Positions 23,496-34,100 of a stretch of DNA of 64,000 nt are shown here, in pieces. The position numbers and the translations under genes are program-made. Source of the DNA: Hypholoma sublateritium FD-334 SS-4. Taxonomy: Eukaryota > Basidiomycota > Agaricomycetes > Agaricales > Strophariaceae. The DNA is taken from positions 37,590 to 101,589 of the forward strand of contig KN817650.1 of the NCBI GenBank assembly GCA_000827495.1, given 5' to 3'. The notes under the pieces are model-generated. The model ran no database searches, was not told the origin of the DNA, and saw only the letters and a list, made by a program, of their open reading frames with translations. Numbering within the stretch: position 1 is the first letter of the stretch; every line of letters begins with the position of its first letter.

Positions 23496-24000
23496 AGTTG
23501 AAATTTCTGCTGCGAGAATACAGCCTCACGCACCCACCAGTCCACTTTGGTCGAATTGGATGGCACGGGGCGGGGTCTCCGGATAGCATCTGGTCGCGCA
23601 CTGTATGGGTTTGGGATGCTGCGCATCTCACTTATCTTGATTTTTAATTGCCCACCGTATTTTCGTTCCTCAAAGTGGTGTATCCGAGCTTTCTCGACTT
23701 GTAATGATAACAGCCTTTCGTTAAGGCATTTTGTATAGAATATCAATATAATTTTCGTCCGTGTTATCTACGGCGCGATGTGCACGCGTCGCGATCCTAA
23801 ACAGGAAATGGCGCAGTGGCTCGGTCCGTTTCTTCAACTTTGTTCTCTCCCTTCATTGGCTCGAGTTCAATATTCAAACCACGGCATTGTGAGCTCCCTT
23901 CCAGGACCGTAGGCTCTCACGATACGTCTCTACGCACATCCTCTAGGCTCTCTGACTCGTTGCGGACTGCACTGGCTGCGCTGACATTGTGGGGCATGCT
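23496..24000. other. Region upstream of the C2H2 gene
   Basis: About 500 bases. An ATG at 23807 opens a 34-codon frame starting MAQWLGPFLQ that could be a 5' exon of the downstream zinc-finger gene, but I found no convincing splice into the exon at 24001. No other feature is seen. Confidence 0.3.
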
Positions 24001-25077
24001 ATGCACACATCGGTCGTCAAGTTACGGCCAGAAAATATCCTTGAAATCGCGAAAGATGTTATAAGGCCGGCGGGCTGGTACTGCGAATGGAACACCGCCG
24101 GCCTGCAGAAGCCAGTGATGTGCAGGACCGCGCTGAACAGCTGGAATGCATATCTTCAGGTATCTTTCGGACGCGTTTTCCATCTGTTCCTCCTGGCTTA
24201 CACGATCGTCGCACTTACGCAGCATCTTGTACGTCACTGTCAACAAATCAAGGTGAGTCGGGGGATTTATCTTTGCCTTTCACGTATTGACAGAAAAACA
24301 AGGGCAGCGGAAACTTCGTATGTCGACTACCGCGATGTAACATCCCGTCAGGGCTGTCAATCTCCACGTACAACGAGCTTGTGAACCACATCCAGCAATC
24401 ACACCTCAATCGCGCTCAGCTGTGCTGTCCAGTCCGAGGTGTGTCGCGGTTGGGCCCGTTTCGTGGCTGTAAACTAAGCGTGTGTCTCAGGATGCTCCTC
24501 AATCAGCTTTTCGCGCCCTGCGCTGTTAGAGATTCACTTTCGTGACGAGCACGCCGATCTCATCAACCAGGAACTCCCTCTCTCTTCGCCTGTCTTGCTA
24601 CCAACTTGGCGCCCCTTCCCCCCGGACTGCTCCGCCATTCCTGCGCCCCTGCCGTCCTCCATTGCTCCCGGCACAGCGTTGCTCCCCCCCGTCCGTGGGG
24701 TGCCATGCCAGAGACTCACACCCACGTTTGCACGACACGGTACTCTCGACGTGCCGCCGAGCTCGCAACTCTCTCAGACGTCGCCGCGCAAGCGCAGCCA
24801 GCTGCAGGCTGCGCCTTCCGAAGAGAGCATCGTTTCGGCGACACCAGAGATCGTCTTTGCCGATCTGCCGCGCCGCACGCTGACTAACATCGACGGCGAC
24901 TGCGTTGTCCGCCAAAAAGTGCTGCTGCCAGATCTGTCGCGCCCGCAGGAGATCCTTGACCCCGCGCGATATGGGTACCGCATACCGCCCGGCTCAATTC
25001 TCTACCACAGTTTCGTGCGGATCCACGGCGATGCAGGGGACGACGAGGATGACGAGGAAGAAGACGCTCCCGGCTAG
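24001..25077 (+). CDS. C2H2 zinc-finger protein
   Basis: Exons splice into a protein with three finger-like units. The first is WYCEWNTAGLQKPVMC, later HLVRHC. The second is FVCRLPRCNIPSGLSIS, then ELVNHIQQSHL. The third is LCCPVRGCSSISFS, then LLEIHFRDEH. The fingers cross introns that all keep frame. The C-terminal half (from about 24536) is Pro/Ser-rich and then conserved-looking (CVVRQKVLLPDLSRPQEILD, YGYRIPPGSILYHSFVRIHG), ending in an acidic tail EDDEEEDAPG. Likely a nuclear DNA- or RNA-binding protein; the target is unknown. The start at 24001 is the first ATG in the finger frame, but an upstream exon is possible. Confidence 0.75.
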
Positions 25078-25384
25078 CTGCATCAATCCACATTTTCTTA
25101 TCGACAATCTTGCCCACCTGCTATCATACTGCTATCTGAGTCTCAAAATATACCACTTATAATGCTTGAAATACTTATCATTGGCCACGCTTCCACCGAG
25201 ACTGACCTCAGACCCAGCACAGGCGCCGCTGATCACTAGGAAAACCCAGACTGCGATACTGACATTGAAACTGCGAGAGTCATCGAAATGGACGCGAGCT
25301 CCAACATACCATGCACAGTGCGGCCGCTGCGTTTTCATTGTGTTCCTCACGATATTCAATGCGCAAGCACCACCACGGGCCTCT
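25078..25384. other. Convergent intergenic region
   Basis: About 300 bases after the C2H2 gene stop codon, leading into the VMS1-like fragment. I see nothing else in it. Confidence 0.4.
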
Positions 25385-25590
25385 GCGCGCCTCAACCGCG
25401 CACCCTCATTAATCATTCTTCTCATTCGACCTAGGATCATATCGCAGGCGTAAGACTCATAACATCCCTAGTAGCTTCAGAGCCACCGCCAAGTTTGCGC
25501 GGGGTAGAAGTCACCGTAGGAATCGCGCTTACCGTTTCAGCATCCGGACAAGGTCTCTGGCCGATCCTTCACCTCATCCCATTCGCACGT
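25385..25590 (-). pseudogene. Decayed fragment of the VMS1 3' coding end
   Basis: This stretch aligns by eye with the last codons of the VMS1 gene in the same window (about 36589-36790), in the same orientation. Shared runs include AGGCGTAAGAC, AGAGCCACCGCCAAG and GATCCTTCACCT/GGTCCTTCACCT. Between them identity is roughly three quarters, with small indels. The reading frame is broken and there is no start, so it is a gene relic. It lies between the ends of the C2H2 gene and the amine oxidase gene, about 11 kb from the parent. Confidence 0.75.
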
Positions 25591-25918
25591 CTTATTCCTC
25601 GACGCGGTTCCTCATGACATATACTATATTTGTCTCCTGCTCGCACTCATTATCCTCTTCCAATGCACTAGTGGCGCGTCCCGCGCCAAGCCTGTCCCTG
25701 CACCCCACCCGTGCACGGAGCATGTTGAGCGAAGGAGGGACATCGTGATAAGGACCGTTCTTGATAGATGGAAAATGGCTCTCAAATGCGGTGGAGGTGG
25801 ACACTCGTCAATCGGTAACAGTCGAATTGAACCCGACGCTGACTCTACTGTACACTGCTACATGGCTACATGATACACCAATCCCGAGGTTCCTCGATGC
25901 CATTTATTCTCTCACTTT
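25591..25918. other. Amine oxidase 3' flank
   Basis: About 330 bases between the VMS1 relic and the amine oxidase stop codon. I see no further coding or regulatory feature. Confidence 0.4.
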
Positions 25919-28065
25919 TCACGACTTGACCTTCGGTTCTTCCTCCACCAGCCCCCAGAGATGCCAATTGTTCGCACTCTCGTCACTGTCGAAAACCAAG
26001 CTCCGCGGCAACTTGATACGCTTCGCCTCGCGAGCCCACGTCGGTCCTTGGTGGAAGTGGTTAATATGAGAAGCCACACGCGCAGCGGAATCTAGCGCCC
26101 CGGCGACCCAAGCGTGGTGGTGGCTGGCCAGCTCGCCAGCAAAGTGGAAGTTCCCGTGGCGGCCGGCCGGCTGAAGAATGTCTGCGTAAAGAGTGCTGAA
26201 TTGCCCAGGCGCGAACTGCGCGAAAGCGCCCATGGTGAATTGGTTGTGATACCAGTCGAACCCGTGGAAATCGAGCGTCTCCTCTATCAAGAAACGCTTG
26301 AATTTCTCTACGTTCTCCGGGTTAGTGTTGTCCGGCGCGTGCAATACCGCAAGGTCCTGGTATATCTGGTCGAGAAGTATCTGCTCCGACGGCAAGCGAG
26401 GTCGAGCCGGATCAGGATGTTCGGAGCGGGACTCGGTGTTTCTAATGAGCGCGCCGAAACGTGCAGCATCTTGGTCCCTGTCAGGTAGTTCAGCACTTGT
26501 GGACGATACCCCAAAGACACCGACAAAGATACACACCAGTTGTACGAGACCATCAACACCCCAGGGCCATCCTCGCCCTCCCCATCCTTGTTCACCCCAT
26601 AACTGGGATATACAACGACGCGGCTCTGCCTATCCGTACGGCTCGCACCTCCTATCTGCGGGGCTGTGCCGCCGATACCAGCCTCCCACCAGCGCGTTTT
26701 GAACTTGATCCCGACTTTAATCGACTGGCCATAGATCAGACTTCGCATCGCCTCGCGTTGGTTGAAGTTCATGCGCACGCCGTCTGTGTTGATGGTGCGA
26801 AGGACAGAGAATGCGACAGTCGACACGACATGGGAGAAGTGCTCATCCTCCTGGCCCAGGATGCTGACTTTCATGCGTTTAAGCGGGTCGTCAGACGGCT
26901 CTTCCGCAACGGCTGTTACGCGATGCTTGTAGACGGGCTTGGTCTTCAACGTAGCCAGCATTTTGCCGATCAAAACTTCGCTGCCGCCTTCGATGCACCA
27001 CCAGTCAAACTGTTCCGACTTGGGGTGGTCGAACGTGATGGACTCAAGGACTTCCTGGTAGGCTGGTTTAAGTGAAGCTCGGCAGTGATGTAGGAAGGTA
27101 CTTACTTCGACTACAGCCCGCGCATAGCGGCCTGTTCCGGACTTGTGCTTTTCTATCCAATCTATGACGGGCGGTGGGAACTTCAGCTCATCCGCCTGAG
27201 CAAGGTAGGAGCGTGTAGATGCCCAGTCCCATTCTGCCAGGAGCTTTGGCCATTCTGTCTCAAAATCTTCGAGAAGCTTCGCGCGAAGGTCGTTGAAAGC
27301 TTTGAAAAAGCACGCGTCAACCCCACGGTATACGTTTCCGTCTTTGTCGACGTCCTGCATGTCCGTGAAACCTCTCGGTACCTAGTTTTTATGTGAGCTA
27401 CGAGGAGAGCTGGACCAGAAAACTACGCACATTTCCGCCTGGAATACCCTCATCGAAGACGTTAAATCCGTCCGCAACAGCTGAAGCTGTCGTGGTGATC
27501 TCTGGACAACACCTGTGAGCGCGCTGAAGATCGATTTATGCCAAAACTTACTGTTAAAATGACGAATGTTGTCGGGTTTTCCATAAATAAAAGGAATCAA
27601 CTCCCCATCGGGGTTCTCTGCGTTTCGGAACCGGAATCCAAGCTCCTCGAAGAGGTCGAACGTTGGCTGGTTGGCGGCATTGTTGGGGAAGCGCATCCCG
27701 CCGACCTCGTAGTAGTCGTGCTTCCCGGGAGGACTTTTCTTGGGGTCCGAAGGAAAGTGGTAGGTGAAGAGCCGCCCGCCCGGTCCGTCGTTAGCCTCGA
27801 AAATCTTGTAGGGAATTTCGAGCTGCTGGAGGAGCATGGCAGTGCGCAGCCCTGCAACCCCGGCCCCGATAATGGCGACGCGGACAGGTTGGCCCTGCGT
27901 GGGTTTGTGAGCGTAGAGATGGTCCCAAGAGAACGATGCTGGACCATCTTCGTGAGGAATTTTGAAATGCAACTTGCTGTTCTTCAGTTTCTCCAACTTC
28001 TGGTGAACATAGTACTGAGCGACTTTGATGTACACGGATGATGGATCGGTAGTGATCGGTGACAT
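25919..28065 (-). CDS. Flavin amine oxidase (L-amino-acid-oxidase-like)
   Basis: The protein belongs to the FAD-dependent amine oxidase superfamily, which oxidises primary amines or amino acids to imines with release of hydrogen peroxide. The Rossmann motif VAIIGAGVAGLRTAMLL is followed by EANDGPGGRLFTYHF and YYEVGGMRFP, the usual FAD-binding block. The middle exons carry DWWCIEGGSEVLIGKML and SIKVGIKFKTRWWE. The C-terminal FAD contact is NFHFAGELASHHHAWVAGAL. Start at 28065 (MSPITTDPSSVYIK); no signal peptide is evident, so a cytosolic enzyme is likely. The gene has several short introns, and exon borders near 26480-26560 and 27370-27540 are approximate. The substrate cannot be told; resemblance to L-amino-acid oxidases is the best guess. 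Confidence 0.88.
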
Positions 28066-31000
28066 GGTGAATGCAGCACTGACGATGTAGGGACGGAAAT
28101 GCAATCAACTCGATGCAATGTTTATATACCACACCACTTCTGCGAAGTGGAAAATGAGGCTAACCCTGTGTGAGATGCGAATATATTGTACGATGCTAAT
28201 CACTGAACTCGGTCTCGACTCGGCTTCGACAATTACCAACTTTACGGTTCATACTATTTTCGACGGTCACAAAATGAGGAACACTTCATTCCAACTTCAT
28301 TCCGCACGACGGTCTCTTCCAAATACATGAATCTTATCCGTACCCCAAATCTACGAAAATCATCTGTATGTAGAATGATAATCATCCAAGCGATAGCATG
28401 AGAAGACGCCGAGGGGTTGGTGGGGCTCGGTGATTCTTGAAGTAAACTTAGGGACCGACATACACAGCACGCCAAATTAGGCAGCTGTTTGCCATATTGC
28501 ACCCACAAGTGGCCATTTGTTGATGCTTGTTTTGTGCTTGTTAATTGGTGTACAATTCATTTCCGAACCTTTTTAATCACACAATCGGTGCTTCGGGAAG
28601 CCACTAGATAAGAATCTTCTCCAGTGACCTTACACTGGAGCTCACTGACAGGTACACGTTTGAGTCATAGGTTCGCTTCTGCTCGCTTTCAGGGTCAAAA
28701 GCCTTTCGCCAAGCGTTCTTGTTCATCGATAATGGAATATTATTAGAAGTGGGGTTGAAGTGGGGCACCTATATTTATAGTGGGCAGTGCCTTGGGCTCG
28801 GAGCTTAATTAATAGAAACAAGAATAGCAAAGAAGTATCGTTGGACAGCAGTTTTATGCAGCAAACGGCTGCGCGTCAGGAGGCTCGATGATATGCTAGG
28901 CCTATTATAAGTAATGGCCAGCAAATAAGGGTAAGTATCAACATAAAAGTCCACTCCGACGCATGATCATCCCAGACTACCTGAATGACTAGGACCGGTG
29001 ATCGTACTGGTTCTGTTGAGATGTGGTACAATTGTCATTTGTTTTCTTCGTAGAAATTTAGAATCCTGAGTACTCTCCAGCCGCGACTAAAATGTTATCA
29101 TTGACCCCGGATGTAAGTATAACCTCGATTCCCACTACTGGGTGACTTTCCACAACTCTAACTTGAATATCTAAATCCAAATTACTGAAAATAAGGGTCC
29201 TACGCCGGGATGCCGGTGATGATACAAGCTCCGAACTGTCATGTGGCGCTTTCGTTGACAGGTTCAAACTTGAGATTTAGAGGAGGCCTCCCGACCCCCC
29301 CTCTAGATTTTGAAACGTCAAAAGCTGTCAAATCGCCCTGATTAGTTTCCTTTNAGGGGATACGGCATGGCGGCAGACGCGTCATTGTTATGTTATGCCC
29401 CATATCTAGCCGTCGCTTGACCGCCGTCTCTTGCAGTGCCACTGTGGCCACAACCATCTTCTATAGCTCTCCTCCTCTCCCTAAGTCCATCTCTGACACT
29501 CCTGTAGGTGCTATCTTCTACACAAACTATTGCCTGTAAGTATAGTCCGCTCCAATTCCCTTGCCTTTGTGACCCTCAATACCCCCTTCCATTTTCCGTG
29601 CCACTAGCGCTGATTTTGCAATATAAGCTGACCTCTGTAACTTGATCGTGCTCCGTGGTCATATAAATTAATGCAAACCATTTCGTAGACTTCAGCATCT
29701 TGGAGTACAGACCAGTGTACGGGATCCATTGAAATGAGCAGAAGACAGTGCAGCCTTATCAGATTCAAGATATTGTTATCAAATCATAGAATTTTCGCGC
29801 TATGGAAATTCATTTATTAATCCTTGAAACTCCGACTGACGTCGTTTGAGGTGACACTTGAATATCAATTCAAGTTGGTGTTACGGAAAGTCACCCACTT
29901 GCAGAGCTTTCGCTTGATTAGATTCTGTCCATTCAATATTTAGCATCTGTCCATCCGATAGCTGATACGGTTCACTGCGCTCTGACTTCTAGAATTGTGA
30001 TAGGCTGAGGGAATCCTGAATACAACGAAGAACAAAGAACATTGGAACATTATTCTCCGTGAAGCTAATGTAAATCATTGCCACAACCAGGAGACATTTG
30101 TACTCCAGGATTTACTATGACCATATAACGATTATTATTGTGTGAAAACAGAACAAAGGCCAATACCAGAGCTATTTAAAATTAGATCATTACGTCGTGC
30201 CTGGGAGACGTGACCCCAACTCGTACGCCCTGCTACTGATTACTTTTAGTATTAATGGTCCTGATCAGGGCCCGCATGTCGGAAAAATTGTCTAGCATCT
30301 TAATGGCATCTAGCGGGATCACAATTATTCCGGGACTATAATTATTATGAACTGAGTCAGCTGAGGGAGGCCAACTTGAAGTACTATATCGCTGTTCTGT
30401 TTATCTGCCTGTCTGTAAGGCCCGGGCTCGTTCAATTGAGGGGTCGTTTTGATTAGATATAGAAAAATATAGAGACCGCTCGAACAAGATGATTTGTTCG
30501 GATGCAGCCTCAAAGCCTCAGGATTCACGAAGATTCACGCTCTGCGCCACCTTCAAAAGTGATACTTTGATCGTCTAAATATATTTTCGATACTTGAGGA
30601 ACTTTTCCCAGAGCGGAGCGCCTGTATCACCTGGCATCACCGTCTCCTGTAGGCGGTGGCCGTATCTTATTACGCCGATTTTTAGTATCAGTTGATGCAC
30701 CTTGCAGTTGCTCCGTCTTCTTCTAGGCATGGACACATCCTTACTACCGGGATAGATTTATGTCTATGCAATCCCTAGAAGGACATCAATACTACAGGGA
30801 AGGCCAGTCGAGCGTCTAATCTTATAATAACATAGCCCATGACCTCTGTTGGCAGCCTCGAGTTGGCCTCATGTTGGTACTCGCTGATAGATGGAAAATA
30901 TCAGAAGGATCGCGGAATCGATAAAATAAGTGTCAAATCTTAAGGTTTGCCATGAGTCTGGCACGAGGCTGCTCCCAACGAAGATCTGTCAGGGGTTGCA

Positions 31001-31195
31001 GTGTGGTCCAGGGTGCAATATCCGCCCAGAATTTATGGCCCTTTATGGATTAGTATTCTTCAGTATGTGACGCTCAGACCAGAGATTCCATCTATCCTGC
31101 CCATAGATATATAATGGTTCACTTCAGAGTCAGAAAAACCATATTTTACTCGCCCTACCAACTGACAGCGTTATAAATATTTGAAGCTTTTCATC
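28066..31195. other. 3.1-kb region without recognisable genes
   Basis: This AT-richer stretch lies between the divergent amine oxidase and pyruvate decarboxylase genes. The longest open frames are 70-85 codons and carry no domain; one contains an undetermined base (29354). I see no inverted or direct terminal repeats, no tRNA signature and no transposase remnant. The ends must hold the promoters of the two genes. The rest could be an old, decayed insertion or a long regulatory spacer. Confidence 0.4.
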
Positions 31196-34100
31196 ATGTC
31201 CTCCGAGGAACTCAGTATAGGTAGCTATATCGTCCGCAGACTCGAAGAGCAGCGCGTCGGGGTGAGCTCTAGAATGTCTGCCGTTGTCTCGCGAGTTACA
31301 ACTTAGTTTACATTACAGTCCATGTTCGGAGTGCCAGGCTCCTTCATTGCTAATTTCCTGGTATTCTAATTGTCGCTTCTGCATAAATTCAAACTAATAA
31401 AATAAAATATCCCATCCCATACAGGATATTGTCGAAGCCTCCAAAATCAGCTGGGTTGGAGAATGGTAAGAGCTATCCGCTGCACCATTGAACTTTTCAT
31501 GCAATACTCAGGCTAATCGCGTTAACGTACCTCAGCAACGAACTCACGGCAGCGTACGCCGCGGACGGGTATGCTAGATACAAAGGGGAGCTTGGTGTTC
31601 TCGCTACCACGTATGTCTTTTCTGGGCATCTTGGCTACGCTAAGCGCTTACCTTGTCGTTTTTCTAGTGTAGGAGTGGGCGAGCTCTCGGCAATCAACGG
31701 CATCGCGGGATGTACGTGCTTTGGGGGAAAGTTCCCACGCCTACGGTGTTCGAGAACCGCAAGGTTAACTCGACATTTGACATTCAACATTTCTGATTCC
31801 TATTGCACAGCCTCATCACATGCCCCTCCGTCCTGCATCAACCTACGCCCTCTTGCCTCAATCTCTACATTATCAGATTTTCACCAGAATATATTTACTC
31901 TTTTATCTCAATACAATAAATAGTTTTAAGNCAAATGCCTGCCAGTCTTGCGGTATGGGTGTGGAAACTGAGAACGGGGACCCCGAAACTGAANAGATCA
32001 GAGAGGTCACGTGACTTGCCGCACAAGCCGACGTCCTCAGATCATCTACGCGCCGACGACGCGTTTGAACTTTGCCCTGCTCACGCGCGCACCCACTGAA
32101 GCTGCAGAAAATTGCAAATAAAAATTATCGCTTGGTCATTTTCGTGGCCTCAAATTTACATGAAGTTTGGTGCAGCCCATAACTGCACCGATACTTGTAG
32201 TTTCTACCTCAGCGCGGGTGACACAGTGCATGACGGGCCGACGGCCACACGCGCTTGGGCTATCCTTCAGGAAAAGTAGAGCATCATGAGTTCAAAACTT
32301 CAATTACTAATGCCCTTCATGCAACGGCATATATTCTGATACATATAAGGCCTTTAATTGTTTAGGTAGTACATCTTGCAAAAGAATTGGGTTATAGAGC
32401 AGATTTGGGATAGATAGCTTTATATAAATCACCCATTCATTCAGAGAATACATGGTTTATACTGCAGTCAATGCATAGGAAGTAAGAAAGTATCCAGGGT
32501 ATATGTCAGGTATACGTTCAATATAAATATAATGAGTGTTAGATTCTGATAAACTCCCTATCAGAAATACTACAACTTTCAGAAATTCTCTTGCATCTCT
32601 GGGCACGGTAGAAATTTCTACAGACAATTATGCCTTATTCACTGTAAGAAATCTCGCGTAAGGGCGGCGCATGGTCTAAAAGGCAAATGAGGGGAGCACG
32701 CCCTTCATCCATGGGAGGGCCAGGGAGGCGAGCGCGGAATTACAACCAGCGTTCCACTACTTTTCGGACAAAAGCGGTGCGCATGCACGCGTTATTGGGT
32801 ACGCAACGCGCTGCACCTCTCTGGAGAAATATCGAACCCACCGGGCAACGGAAAGGGATAGTGCGCGCTGGGCGCTCGGTCGTCGGATATCAGAAAAGAT
32901 AGATGAGCAGGCATAGGTGAGCAGGCACTTGCAGAGAGGCGCGGAGAACTCATATAAACGATGCGCTTCCATCTTAAGCCATTTGGGATACATTTGGCGT
33001 GCTCTGTGCACGATGCAGGCGCGCGGGGAATCCGTGAAACGCTGCGCTCGGCGGGATAGCGCAGGCGTCCGAGTCACTGTCACAAACGTGGGTGATGAAG
33101 AACACATTCCAAATCGGCAGGAGCGTCTTCTCTGACTACTTATGTAGAGATTTCCCTCACCCGCTCGGATGGCCAGGATAGCGCACAGGGGTGTGCGTGA
33201 TGCAAGCACTTGGAGGGAGCGCACTGGGATACATGAAATGCTGGCGAAATGCAACACAGTGGCACGCAAGTGGCACGCACGCGCGGACACATATACCCTC
33301 CAGGGTGCACACATACGTGCGAGACCATGCACACGCGCAACGTGCCACAGTCTTCCTGCCCCGCTGTTACAAGTGAGTGCGCGCGTGAGCAGGGCAAAGT
33401 TCAAACGCGTCGTCGGCGCGTAGATGATCTGAGGACGTCGGCTTGTGCGGCAAGTCACGTGACCTCTCTGATCTTTTCAGTTTCGGGGTCCCCGTTCTCA
33501 GTTTCCACACCCATACCGCAAGACTGGCAGGCATTTGACTTAAAACTATTTATTGTATTGAGATAAAAGAGTAAATATATTCTGGTGAAAATCTGATAAT
33601 GTAGAGATTGAGGCAAGAGGGCGTAGGTTGATGNNNNNNNNNNNNNNNNNNNNNNNNNGTGCGCGCGTGAGCAGGGCAAAGTTCAAACGCGTCGTCGGCG
33701 CGTAGATGATCTGAGGACGTCGGCTTGTGCGGCAAGTCACGTGACCTCTCTGATCTNTTCAGTTTCGGGGTCCCCGTTCTCAGTTTCCACACCCATACCG
33801 CAAGACTGGCAGGCATTTGNCTTAAAACTATTTATTGTATTGAGATAAAAGAGTAAATATATTCTGGTGAAAATCTGATAATGTAGAGATTGAGGCAAGA
33901 GGGCGTAGGTTGATGCAGGACGGAGGGGCATGTGATGAGGCTGTGCAATAGGAATCAGAAATGTTGAATGTCAAATGTCGAGTTAACCTTGCGGTTCTCG
34001 AACACCGTACACGCCATCTGAACATCATTTCACAGCGTTCGCCGAAGAGCTCCCCATTCTCCACATTGTCGGACAACAGAAGACCAAAGATCAGGATGAA

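Larger units (their letters stand above)
31742..34009. mobile_element. DNA transposon with 351-bp terminal inverted repeats, inside a PDC intron
   Basis: The left repeat (31742-32092) and right repeat (33659-34009) are inverted copies starting TACGGTGTTCGAGAACC. The element is flanked by the 6-bp direct repeat CACGCC (31736-31741 and 34010-34015). Removing the element and one CACGCC leaves an intron of exactly 50 nt with normal ends, so the insertion is certain. The interior shows no transposase; its largest open frame (32757-33458, minus) is Arg/Cys/Ser-rich and unlike any protein I know. The element therefore looks non-autonomous. The length is inflated by an unmerged assembly overlap; the real element should be about 1986 bp plus any sequence missing in the gap. 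The superfamily is not assigned. Confidence 0.9.

Noticed and set aside
23807..23908. Possible first exon (MAQWLGPFLQ) of the C2H2 gene
   Set aside because: No donor-acceptor pair joins it in frame to the exon at 24001, so it was left out of the model.
32757..33458. 233-codon minus-strand frame inside the transposon
   Set aside because: Arg/Ser/Cys-rich, no transposase motif, runs into the repeat arm and depends on the artefactual overlap.
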